The translations under genes were made by a program, and so were the position numbers. This document shows positions 22,524 through 32,620 of a stretch of 64,000 bases of DNA, piece by piece. The notes beneath the pieces are model-generated. The model saw only the letters and a list, made by a program, of their open reading frames with translations. It was not told where the DNA came from and made no database searches. Positions within the stretch are counted from its first letter, which is position 1, and each line of letters starts with the position of its first letter. Source of the DNA: Sanguinoderma infundibulare. Its lineage: Eukaryota; Basidiomycota; Agaricomycetes; Polyporales; Polyporaceae. The stretch spans positions 620,001 through 684,000 of the forward strand of contig JAVLRN010000011.1 of assembly GCA_032821775.1 (NCBI GenBank), written 5' to 3'.

Positions 22524-24222
22524 TTACGAGAACGGATCGAGCCTGACGAAGAACGGCTGTGCGCACGCGGGGCAGGCCCCGCGTGTCGATACGACGTGGA
22601 CGAGGCAGCTGATGATGAGAGAAACTACGTTCAGAGGGTCTTTGTTGTGTGAGACGGCGAGGAGTACTTTGAGACGCACCCTTTGCAGAATATGTGCCCG
22701 CACAGCGTCGCGACCGGGTCCTGGCAAGGGTTCCTGAGGCAGGACCGGCAGCGCCAGGAATTCGAACTCGGTTCCGGTTCGCCGGGAGGCCCACTGGCCC
22801 CAACGTCAGTCGCGGTGAGCGCTTGACCACCCTCGGCGGTGGATCCGTCCAGTTCTTCCGAGTCCGTTTTGGAGCCAGACCATGTATCAGTTATACCGTC
22901 ACTAGAGGAGATGGGGGTGTTTGCAAGCATGTCAGATTTAATGCAGCTTTGATCAGGCACGCTCGATCTTAGACGTACAGTCCGAGTGCCTCGGAACGCG
23001 TCCCGGGGCTGGGCGGCTCGTCGTCTGCCCAAGAGCGGTTGGGTGTTGGTGGGCGGTCATCCGGCCGAGGATTGTCATAATTTTCAGACGGGTCCGAGTC
23101 AGAGCCCGCGCCACAGTCAGCGCCGGCGTGAATGGAGGGGACGGAAGGCGAGCGTGGAGGCTCGTCTCTCTGTAGGAGTGTTAGATGAAGAACTAATCGA
23201 CGAAATTAGATATGAACCTCGGCGGGGAAGTTCCTTGGAAGCGCTTCGAATTCGGATCCGGGGAGCAAGGCGGCAACTTGAGGCCTGCCAGTAGCGATTG
23301 CCTCCCAGAACGGTCCATCGGTGTCCGACAGCTCGCCATCCGTCCCATCGAGGCCAGTGCTAGACGAGCCGCTGACAGAACCGGCGTATTGCGATGTGCC
23401 AAGAGACGTGATCCCGGACGAGCCAGGCGTAGTATCGACCACGTTATGCGTCGTCATTGCGGCCGGGCAGTTGCTGCGGTGCTGTCGGAAAACGGTTCAG
23501 ATCAGAGGCGCATAACTAGGCAAAAAGAACATACCGATTCGAATTCCTCGAGCCCTCTGAATGCCATCCCACACAGGCTGCACTTTGGATGGTGTCGAGA
23601 CAACTGGTAATGCTCCTCCAACGTGACAGCGGGCATCAGGTGGGCGTTGCAAACGTCGCAAGTGCTCCTCGTCGTCAAGTGCTGCGGGAACACTGGTAAG
23701 CTCGACTTGAAAGAGGAGTCGGAGGAATGAGGGATGACGACGACGAACGATTTCCAGCTCAATCATGTCTCTGAAGCCAGTGCTGCACGCCGTGCACTTC
23801 GGATGCTTCGTAGATTGCAAATAATGCTGCCCCTCGTCCACTATGAGCTCCTCGCATACCGGACATGGGTACACAGGTCGGCCGGTTACGTATGGGATCG
23901 TGTGGACAGCCAAGTGATGCTATGGGCGCTGGGATGTCAGATAATATTCCATGCGCCTCCCAGAGCGTATACCGCTTACCGTCGTAAGCTCATCCCAGGT
24001 TACGAATAGCTGCGAACAGACAAGGCAAAAGATGGCGTTTGAGGTCGGATGGACACCCTCCGAAACATGAGATAGCCTGTTTGGCGCAGCTACCGTGCCC
24101 GTCAACGCCAGGACCGGGGGTTTCCACTGATGTCCCATTTTATTTGCGTGTCTGATGCCGCGTGCCTCGTACTTGAAGCGAGTTCCACATTGCCAGCAAA
24201 CGAACTTTCCTTTCCTCCCCAT
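22524..24222 (-). CDS. RING/C2H2-like zinc-finger protein
   Basis: Spliced gene read from high to low coordinate. The frame after ATG 24222 gives FVCWQCGTRF with H-x-H-like spacing, then IFCLVCSQLF. It continues CPVCEELIV, HPKCTACSTGF, STCDVCNAHLMP, HHPKCSLCGMAF, a Ser/Gly/acidic linker near 23450-23210, and finally a RING finger. The RING reads CRSCLRNPCQDPV, CGHIFCKGC and ACPACAQPFF. Its second half is restored by removing an intron whose donor lies in the CKG codon and whose acceptor precedes CLVHVVS; the stop is at 22524. The RING suggests ubiquitin-ligase activity; the fingers may bind nucleic acid or protein. Upstream, 24290-24480 keeps an open helical frame on this strand and could be an earlier exon, so the true start is uncertain. 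Convergent with FET3. Confidence 0.65.
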
Positions 24223-25053
24223 GACGTTCAATGGCGCCTGAAAGACTGTTAGTACCGCGGAGGATGGATAGCGAGGGAACAGTTACTGTTGGGTCGAAAC
24301 TTCAGGTCTCTGGCTGCTACCGCAGCACCGAGCTCGGCGGATGCCTCACGATGCTGCAGCCGATATCTATCAGAAGCCCTTGCTTCTCCGGCAAGAACGG
24401 CCCTCAATGAGAGGGATAAGCATGCCGTGGCCCCGGTAGCTACACGTAAAATGGCACAAATAGATCTACGAGCAGGCCATGAAGCAGACAGTCTTTGTCA
24501 ATGCTGATCCAGCGACCCTGAGCAGCTGATGGGAGTCCATCCGCGCGACTCGCCAGAACCGGTCTGTAGAGCTACACTGGGCTCTCAAAGCCACGCACCA
24601 ACGTGGTCAGATCCAGGGAGCGACGGTCCGCAGCTTCGCCATTTTTTGATCAGACATTGGCAAGGAAGCACACCGAGGGTCAGGGAAGAATGTCGCAAGG
24701 TTACTGATGGCCTTGTCTCTTGTTTTGCTGTCTTGGTGTGCATGACTCCAGATGGGAATGGAAGATAGACGACTAACAGTCGAAGGCTGCGGATGTGGGG
24801 TGTGGCAGAAAGCAAGAGAACATCGCCGACACGTTGGGCGCTCCCAGCTTTTCCCGCCACGCGTTCATTCCCAGACTCGACTCTCTGCCGCCCTCGACGA
24901 CAAACACCATCGTTTGCGTCCAACCCGACCGAGCCCAGACAACATCAACAACGAGTTTCAGTGCGAGATACATAATACGATGAATGGACGATGAGACACA
25001 TTCGGCGCCAAGCCATTCCGAAACCACGCTCTCCGCGACGCCTACCTCTCACC
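24223..25053. other. centre of the inverted duplication, no firm gene
   Basis: Possible 5' exon of the zinc-finger gene on the minus strand (24290-24480). The rest is the 3' flank of methyltransferase copy B, including a stretch near 24940-24980 related to the 3' flanks of copies A and C. Nothing else was recognised. Confidence 0.4.
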
Positions 25054-26189
25054 CTAAATCCTGGTCACCGACCACTCCAGCCAGAAACGTCGGTCGATGT
25101 TCTCAGATGTCCCATAGACGAAAAGCCCGCCTTCCGGGTTCCGCCGAAGTCTTGCCTCCACCTCAACATTGGCACCCGCCTCTCTGAAGATCGCTTCCCA
25201 TAGCTTCCTCCAGCTATCGGGATCATGGAAGCTTCTCGGAACACTGCCTTCTTCTGGAGACCACATCCGCTTGACTGGTTGTCCACTGTGCACCCCTAAT
25301 ATCATTGAGCCGGAAAGGGGAGAGAGTAGCCCAGCCAGGCGACGCGCGACTTGTTCTTGATCGTCAAAATTGAAGAGGTGGAAGAATGCGCCGGTGTAGA
25401 TCGCTGAGACCTGCCCGTGTAGCTGATTGAGGGACGTCACGTTGTCGAGAGATGGAACGTCTGGCACGACAGCTGCAGACGTGGGGAGGACAGGAGCCTG
25501 GGTGACGAAAGCAGGATCGAGGATGTCGCCTTGCAGGAAGGGGACGGGGAACGTCTCGGGGGTGGAACGGAAGAGCTCGTGTCCGAGATCCCACAAGTCT
25601 GCAATGAGGTGAAGTCGGACAACGGCAGACCAACAACGGATCGAGAGAGCTCAACCTTGCTCAGATCAGCTGCGATAGCTCCCTCGACGGGCCACCCATC
25701 GAGAACAGCTTTGCGAGTATCACTCCCAACTAGAACGCAACATATGGGTCGGAGATGGAAGGTAGAAGCGGTCGCAATGCGTACAGCAACACCCCATGTC
25801 AAGGAAGATCGCACTTTCTCGCTGTTTTCCTAGCTCAATGAACTGAGAGTACGCGGGAGTCCACTCTATCCTGTTCCTGTTATAGAATAGTGTTTCCGTG
25901 ATGAATGAGCAAGCCGCGATCATAGGGCACCGAGACGCACTTCATGAAACTGAACCTTCGTATACACGGGTATTTGTAAAGCTGTGGTCATCCATGAGAT
26001 GTCGACCCGTCGATAAGTAGTTTCACGCACCCCGAAGGCTCTGGTCTGCACCGCAATGATGTGGGCCTTCAGCTCCTCGTCATCCCGGATCCCTGTGGTG
26101 GTCTTCATAAATGTTTTCTCCTCTTCGTTTGGATTATACAATGATGGGTCGAGGGGTTTTTTCCAATGCGGTCTGTGTGTTGCGGACAT
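25054..26189 (-). CDS. AusD-like methyltransferase, copy B, splice site damaged
   Basis: Same five-exon plan as copy A: MSATHRPHWKKPLDPS, then FIELGKQRESAIFLDMGCC split before FGSD, AVLDGWPVEGAIAADLSK, WDLGHELFRSTPETFPV and LEWSVTRI at 25054. All protein blocks are open. However, the donor after the AADLSK codons, which is AAGG-GTGAGC in copies A and C, is AAGG-TTGAGC here, because one G has become T (near 25655). A one-base-earlier GT exists but would shift the frame. The gene is therefore probably mis-spliced, or a young pseudogene. It keeps a good TATA element at 26267. It belongs to a segment shared with 10.2-12.3 kb in opposite orientation. Confidence 0.65.
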
Positions 26190-26266
26190 GTTGAACTCGT
26201 GAGGTGCAGTGGATGATACCGCGAAGTCCGAAAGGTCGATTGGGCCGTGAGTTTGAACGCGCACCG

Positions 26267-26275
26267 CTATTTATG
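26267..26275 (-). promoter_or_regulatory. TATA element of copy B
   Basis: CATAAATAG on the minus strand, about 78 bp upstream of the copy B start codon and conserved at the same place in copies D, E and F. Confidence 0.55.
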
Positions 26276-26581
26276 TTCTCTGCTCGATTAGAGCCGAAAG
26301 GGATGGGATTGTATTCGAAATCAAGGCAGGTGAGCTGCTAAGATGGGTGGTCAAGAGAATGCTGACCATCTCATGATAGAAGAGCCATATCCCAGAATAC
26401 CTCGCCGCCGGACGGCAGAGTCACGAGTCGATCGGAACATGCGATGATCAAATGGGTTCGGCAGAAGACGACGCTCGCCGGCGTGAACAGCGCGTTCGAG
26501 AGACACGGCGGGGCAATATTGAACTTTACCGTGTGCATGCATAAAGCTATTCTGAGACTACGCTTTCCGCAAGCCCACGTC

Positions 26582-26720
26582 TCAAACCCTCGTCACCGAA
26601 CACTCCAACCTATAGGGTTGGTCCGTGTCCTCAGGCGTTTGCTGGTACACGATTAACTCGCCATCCGAGCGCCTCGTTCGCCCTGTGGGCTGTAGGGACT
26701 CCTCGCGTCCACAACACTTC
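26582..26720 (-). pseudogene. methyltransferase 3' end remnant upstream of copy B
   Basis: The frame reads RRSDGELIVYQQTPEDTDQ followed by PYRLECSVTRV, the C terminus of a copy E-like methyltransferase. Upstream coding sequence is replaced by zinc-finger remnant sequence, so only the tail survives. It mirrors the remnant at 10560-10690. Confidence 0.65.
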
Positions 26721-26781
26721 ACCAGTCGGAGGATGAATATGTGCTGCGCCCCACCTCCGCTCAGCTCAACGCGCATACAAC

Positions 26782-27045
26782 CTATACCAGACAAGCGTGA
26801 CTCACCTCCTCCAGCTGCGCCTTGTTCAAGAACGCCGAATCGCACTGGACGCACGGGGGATGTATGGCTGATGCCGCTTCGGTTACGTGTGGGACACTTC
26901 GGGTGGTTTGGGACTCAGAAGCGTCCAAGGTTTGCAGGTGTTGCGCTGGCCGAGCGAGGACTTTTCCTGAGACGCGACAGATCCTGCACTGGTACGCAGA
27001 GATGATCGCGGAATCAGGTCCAATGATCCACCTTCGCCTAACCAT
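26782..27045 (-). pseudogene. C2H2-like zinc-finger gene remnant (right copy)
   Basis: Reads YQCRICRVSGK, then HPPCVQCDSAFLNKAQLEEV. It is clearly homologous to the remnant at 10.2-10.47 kb and has the same finger spacing as the gene at 22.5-24.2 kb. Neither start nor stop fits a gene. Confidence 0.6.
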
Positions 27046-27790
27046 TGAGAGGCAGATGCGCAGACCAGTCAGAGCTAAAGGTACGTACTTTACACGGCCA
27101 ACTTCCTCTTCACCGTCTCATCTATTGGAGGCGATGCGAGAAGTAGACATCCACGCTACTGAGCTTGGTCGCGATCGAGCGAGCACCGACATGGAAGAGG
27201 CTGGGCCGAGAGAAAGGGCTATAAGACAGCTTAGGGTGGTTCCTGTACGCTACCTCAGCGCTGGGGGCTCTTTGTGGAGCTGGGATCCGCTGTTCTTGAG
27301 CTGGGAAGAGGGCTCCAGGTGAGGAGAGGATCAAGGTTTGGATGCCGTGTTGGATGGTCTGGAGACTGGCGATATCATAATCGAGGGATTGATGGATGCC
27401 TTTAAATTCGACTCGCTTTGACGTACTGTTGCGACTCGGGTTCTAAGGACTAGCGATGATCGCACAGGGTTTTCGTTGTTCTTTAGTTTTCTTGTTTTTG
27501 TATCCATACAGGATATCCATGTACTGCCGGTAGCAACGACGAAGGAGTTCCAAACACAAGTCCTCGGAGCTGGCGGTGGGAGCTGCTGACTGCCGTCGAG
27601 CGCGCGTGCCAACGCGGCCTTGACAACTCTCCTTCGACCACTACCGTCGCATCGTTATCGTCTCAACTGAGCTCTAATTTCTTGTTGTAATGGCGTAGCT
27701 GCTTGATCCACTCCTCTCTATCTGCCTGGCACAAGACTCCGTCATCGGGCTAGTAGGGGTCCTGTTGGGGCAACATCGGTCTGGACATCC
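27046..27790. other. intergenic, no gene recognised
   Basis: Only short frames without conserved motifs. The shared 10.2-12.3 / 25-27 kb block ends at its left side. Confidence 0.4.
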
Positions 27791-27796
27791 GCACGC

Positions 27797-28558
27797 TCAA
27801 GGCTGGGCGACTGGACGTGACCGAAGGGCGCGCCGCCCTTCGGTCATCTTCCCATCCATCGAACAAGGGTCGTATCTCGGCGCATGTAACCTCCCACCAG
27901 CAAACACGTACAACGAGAAAATGAGGCGGATGCACGACCAACCGACCGACATACCATCCCGTCTCTTCGCTGAAACTCCTTTCAAACCTCTTGGTGTTGC
28001 GATATGCTGCTCTTCATGGATTACACTCCCAAGCCAAGACCTGGACGCAATTGCAGAGCAAAATGCGATGTCAAGCGGCTGGCGAGGGAGCCTCTGGCGT
28101 GGCCGCTGAATCTCAACCATCTCCGGAGCGTCATCTGCAAAGAGCGCACCGGGCAGTTGAGGCGTGGGTGATTCGGAGCAATGGAATGCGGCCAGAGATG
28201 TTGACTGGTCGGCGAGTCCAAGCGGGGGAACGTCTGCAGCGCGAAGGGACCAAAGTGGCTCGGAGGTAGGAGTTGGCGAGGACTGGAACTCGCGTATCTG
28301 AGGGACCCGACGGGCAGGTGAGCGTGTCGGACTAGGGAGTGGGGTGCGCACCGCAGTCCGGAGCGGTGTCGAGAATGGGGTAGGGAAGTAATCAGCCAAG
28401 ACGTCGGGCAAGGGAAGTAGATTTGGGTAGGGGTGCTCTTGGACGACGATGCGAGGAAGATCAGGCTGAGCTGGAGGCAAGTTGGAGTTGACGTTGAGGA
28501 AGAGAAGCGAGTGCTCTTGAGTGTCATGGAACTTCTCATCGTTGAGAGGCTGGCTGGT
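27797..28558 (-). CDS. proline-rich hypothetical protein or gene fragment
   Basis: An open frame of about 250 codons with a proline- and serine-rich, protein-like composition, for example YPNLLPLPDVLADYFPTPFS and RTPLPSPTRSP. It has no ATG at its 5' end; an acceptor-like cgtag just upstream suggests it is an internal exon, but no first exon was found. No domain was recognised. It lies in the rearranged centre of the inverted duplication, so it may be a remnant. It may also be non-coding. Confidence 0.3.
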   Translation of the reverse strand, partial: TSQPLNDEKFHDTQEHSLLFLNVNSNLPPAQPDLPRIVVQEHPYPNLLPLPDVLADYFPTPFSTPLRTAVRTPLPSPTRSPARRVPQIREFQSSPTPTSEPLWSLRAADVPPLGLADQSTSLAAFHCSESPTPQLPGALFADDAPEMVEIQRPRQRLPRQPLDIAFCSAIASRSWLGSVIHEEQHIATPRGLKGVSAKRRDGMSVGWSCIRLIFSLYVFAGGRLHAPRYDPCSMDGKMTEGRRALRSRPVAQP

Positions 28559-28599
28559 CAACGTCTACGAGAAAAGGCTTCTCATTCAGGTGGTCTCCG

Positions 28600-28983
28600 G
28601 ACAAGTCAATGATGCTCGCTGGGAGCCTCCGCGCCGCTCGCCGCCCACTTGCCTTCATTTTCCGCTCTCCAAAACAACCAAAAACCCCCAAAAAAACAGC
28701 CGAACGCCAGTCCCGAACGCGAGGATCGCGTCAAATGCGCCGGATTCCGAAAAGTTTGGGCGAAAAGCGCAGTGACCGCCCCCGCGAGCGAGCCGGTGAC
28801 CGCGGGCGCAATGGCGGGGCTCGCAGGGCGCGACCGAGGGGGCGGGTGGGGCGCGAGCTGGGCAGTCCTAACCCCAGCGTAGGATTCTCCCGCGTTCACC
28901 CGAGGGGCGCCCGCAAGGAGGCGGGGTCACCGGACGGGCGCCTGCCAGCTCGAGGCGTGGCGGGGTCACCGGAATCCGACTAA
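28600..28983. other. GC-rich segment at the duplication junction
   Basis: This tract is markedly richer in G, C and CpG than its surroundings. It directly abuts the methyltransferase fragment at 28984. Overlapping open frames are a consequence of GC content. I see no counterpart elsewhere in the window. Confidence 0.45.
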
Positions 28984-29292
28984 CAACGAGAAAGCTCACC
29001 CTTGCTCAGATCGGCTGCGATAGCTCCCTCGACGGGCCACCCATCGAGAACAGCTTTGCGAGCATCACTCCCAACTAGAATGCAGCATACGGTCAGAGAT
29101 CGGCAGCGGAAAGCGATTGCAATGCGTACAGCGACACCCCATGTCAAGGAAGATCGCGCTTTCTCGCTGCTTTCCTAGCTTAATGAACTGAGAGTGCGCG
29201 GGAGTGAACTCTATCTTGTCCCTATTATAGAATACTGTTTCCGTGATGATCGATGAATGAGCAATCCGCGATCATAGCGCACAGAGACGCAC
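28984..29292 (-). pseudogene. methyltransferase internal fragment at the right-arm junction
   Basis: Contains only the middle of the family gene: the AADLSK donor region (with the intact GTGAGC form), the AVLDGWP exon, the split MGCC/FGSD intron and part of the exon upstream. It stops abruptly in the pre-exon intron, next to the FTR1 copy 2 promoter at CTGATAAG. It is one side of the rearrangement breakpoint. Confidence 0.75.
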
Positions 29293-29301
29293 TTCTGATA
29301 A
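29293..29301 (+). promoter_or_regulatory. truncated iron-type GATA site of FTR1 copy 2
   Basis: Reads TTCTGATAA, against ATCTGATAA at the mirror position in the left arm. The duplication junction falls inside the motif, so the first base of the consensus is lost while GATAA remains. Confidence 0.55.
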
Positions 29302-29550
29302 GATGCCGTGACCTCGTTCCGCTCGCTTGGGTTCAGCTGCAGCTCCCATCTGCACACCATCTCCTACGTAACCCTTTTGCCTTCCATGCACCCTCCCAAT
29401 TCACCAGATAACATGAGCCCACGCCGCCGCCCACCTGCCCGAGTGCCCTCGTGTCGCGTACGGTCCTGCCGACCGCGTACTTAATAGTACACACTTGCGC
29501 TATTTTCGCGTCCACGTCCCCTCGTCCACCTTCCGCGACTCTGGGACGCA

Positions 29551-31082
29551 ATGGCGAGAAACCTCTTCTCCGTCCCCATCTTCTTCATCGTCTTCCGCGA
29601 GACCCTCGAGGCCTCCATCATCATCTCCGTCCTCCTCAGTCTCGTCGAGCAGATCATGAACAAGGACCCGTCCTTCCTCTCCCGCACCCCCTCCTCTCCA
29701 GAGCACGAGAAGCCGAACCCCGCCTCCGCCTCAGGACACGACAAGGAACACACCGCCCCAGAGAATGCCAGCAGCTCAAACTCCAACGACGGTGGGCCCT
29801 CGACCGTACCCCATCTACCCTCTGGCGAGGTCCCCCAGCCGGACAACAAGCGGCTCCTCCGTAAGATGCGCATACAAATCTTCGCAGGCGCCGGCCTCGG
29901 CTTCTTCATCGCCCTTGCTATCGGTGCCGCCTTCATCGCCGTCTGGTTCACCCAAGCCACCGACCTATGGTCCAAGTCCGAGGATCTTTGGGAGGGTACG
30001 TCTTCCACTCCCATCCCCCGTTCCGAGTTGCGCCCCCGTTGACATGTTTCGCCTCGTAGGTATCTTCGAGCTTATTGCCTCCATCATCATCTTCATCATG
30101 GGCATCGGCATGCTCAAGATGGACCGTGCAAAGGCAAAATGGCGCGTCAAACTCCAGCGTGCATTTGCCGGTCACGGTAAGTTGGCCCATTCCCTGCCAG
30201 AGAGCTTTGAGACTGACATTTCCGCGCCCACAGCTAGCCGAGGTGAGAAGACGGGCAAGTACATCCTCTTCATCCTCCCCTTCATCACCGTCCTCCGTGA
30301 AGGCGAGTCCCCATCTTTTCCCCCGTGCAGAACATATACTCACCCACGTACCTCCCCCAGGCATGGAAGCCGTCGTCTTCGTTGGCGGTGTTTCCCTTGG
30401 CCAGCCCGCCGCGTCGATCCCCATTGCAGCCATTGTCGGCCTCGTTTGCGGTGTCGTTGTCGGTTACCTCATCTATGCCTTTGCCAGCAGGACGAGTACG
30501 TGCCGCCCACATTAACCTCGAAACCGCAACGAACCCTGACGCCGTCCATTCCCCAGCTTTGACCATCTTCATGGTCCTCATGACCAACTTCCTCATCCTC
30601 ATCGGCGCCGGCCTCTTCTCCAGGGCCATCTGGTCCTTCCAGTCCAACGCCTTCAACCAGCTGTACGTCGCGCGTCGCGCGCTTCCAATTCCCATCTACC
30701 ATCCGCTTTCATATTGCTCATCACTGGTACCGCGCGGCCCAGACTCGGCGCAGACGTCGATGACACGGGCGGCGACGGCCCCGGCTCGTTCAACGTCCAG
30801 GGCAGCGTCTGGCACCTCGACTGCTGCAACCCCGAGAACAATTTCGACTCGGACGGCTGGACGATCTTCTCGGCCATCTTCGGCTGGACGAACTCAGCCA
30901 CGATCGGCTCGGTGCTTTCGTACATCTTCTACTGGCTCGCGGTCATCGCCGTGCTCGTGTACAACAAGTGGAAGGAGGGGCGGACGAAGCTTTTCGGTAA
31001 GGAGTCGGCGATGGGAAGGAAGAGGAGGGAGAGGAAGGAGGCGAGGGAGGCGAGTGGTGCTACGGCGGTCGAGGTGAATTGA
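29551..31082 (+). CDS. FTR1: high-affinity iron permease FTR1, copy 2
   Basis: Paralogue of the 17.0-18.55 kb gene, in the mirror arm. The same exon plan is kept: exon 1 with RETLE at residues 16-20, the loop rich in Ser/Pro/His, GAGLGFFIALAIGAAFIAVW, then IFELIASIIIFIMGIGML, then the second iron motif LREGMEAVVFVGGVSLG. The last exon opens near LGADVDDTGGDGPGS and ends ATAVEVN at 31082. The intron inside R-E-G-M-E again starts with GC. Differences are mostly conservative (for example GWTNSATIG for GWENSATIG), which suggests continued selection. Unlike copy 1 it has no FET3 partner; its upstream region ends after about 260 bp at the breakpoint and keeps only a damaged GATA site. It could be expressed without tight iron control, which is inference. 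Confidence 0.88.
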
Positions 31083-32419
31083 ATATCGTTTTTTACGTTT
31101 TGAGCGTTGGCGGTGACAAAATGAATGCTATGTTTTCCCGACTTCAACGAGACGAGATTCCCGGTGGTGGACGACTTTGACGACATCTACGTGGACAGCA
31201 ATGTTCAGTATATCCGTCGATGCTCTCGTAGCTAGGTACGCCATACTAGCTGCAGTGGGGACCACAGTAATTCCACGCAATATACGCGTCCAACCTAATC
31301 AAAGAGCTGCGAACATGTGAACGCGGGCTTGGGAAGACACGTCGCGCCCCCGCGCAAGGATTCATGACGTGGTGAGTGATACATAGGTATGCGCCATGCG
31401 CCACCGACGCCAACATCCGAGCCAGGCTCCCGGCGTGCGACGCTGCGGCGAAATATATCAGCTAAGAGGGTCTGTACCTAGGACCCTACCAACGGTCACT
31501 ATTCCCCTCTCGACCGATAATGGCCGACGTGCGCACGCACTCTGCTGTGGCATCAAACCATATGACAGAGAGCACTTGCCAGCACGCGGCACGAGACGCG
31601 GAGCTTGTAGCTTCTGCAAGGCCAGACGCGGACGACGGAGATGGACTCAAACGCCCCGCTGGCACATGCTGTTCTTGAAGCTTGAAGCTTCTGCGGCGTG
31701 ATTTAGAGCTGTTCAGGCTGCCGGCTTGGGTGCAGGACGACGATACGCGTCTGGCAGGGACTGCAATGGTAAACGTATGTCGCTTTCGGGAGACGGACGC
31801 AAGAACTGCCTTGCTTCTGCTTCTGCTTCGCGAACGTGCACGCACTGGCAGGAGGACCGTCACGGTCATGGTGCGGATCCACGATCCCCGTGTTCCACGC
31901 TGTGGTGGCAATAGTGTGAGAGCGAGCGCTGTTGCCAGGCCGAGGTAGGGGGGGGATCGGACGTGTGCTGAACCTGCCTGAAAGCGCAGAAGACGGCGTA
32001 AACGCTCGGCTCTGGTGGACAAATGTCGGACGGCCCTGGGAGGCGAATGTCTTCTTCAAGGACCGGTGAAAACACTAGTCACGGTCACGTAGTTGCGGCG
32101 CTGTCGCGACGTTTTGCCAATGCGACGAGCTCGGTCTCGCAATAGGTAAGTATGCAGCACTGGTGCCACTTCTCGGCTCGGGGTCGGTGCTCCGACGGGG
32201 AGCTCGAGCTGTTCCGTATGTACAACTGATATTAGGACGCGCACCTAAGAATAAGAATAGCTTCACGTTAGGCCGGCGGGGAGCGGCAAAACAGCTTCCT
32301 CAGTCTAAGGTTTCCAGTATGGGCGGAAGCGCGACAAGGTTAAGTTTGGACCCAACGCCTGGCGCGGGTCTTCGCGAGCCCTGCCGCTAGTAAGGACTAG
32401 CTGGGCGAACCACCCCTCG

Positions 32420-32430
32420 TTATCTGATAA
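32420..32430. promoter_or_regulatory. iron-type GATA site, right arm
   Basis: TTATCTGATAA, the mirror of 15403-15413 and unchanged across the 11 bases although surrounding sequence has diverged. Confidence 0.5.
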
Positions 32431-32611
32431 CGCGTAGACATAGATAGGGGCGTGTGTGCGCACCGCATGGATCGGGATGTCGAACTTGGATGTCACTGGT
32501 TGCGAGGTTCGCTTCGATCGACGCGGTGGCAGAGCCTGATGGTAAGTAAGTATGAATAGACACAGTTTGTGTCACAGGGCAGCCCTTGCGGGAGGGGAGC
32601 GGTCATTACAT

Positions 32612-32620
32612 ATCTGATAA
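32612..32620 (+). promoter_or_regulatory. iron-type GATA site, right arm
   Basis: ATCTGATAA, the mirror of 15199-15207 and perfect in both arms. Confidence 0.5.
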
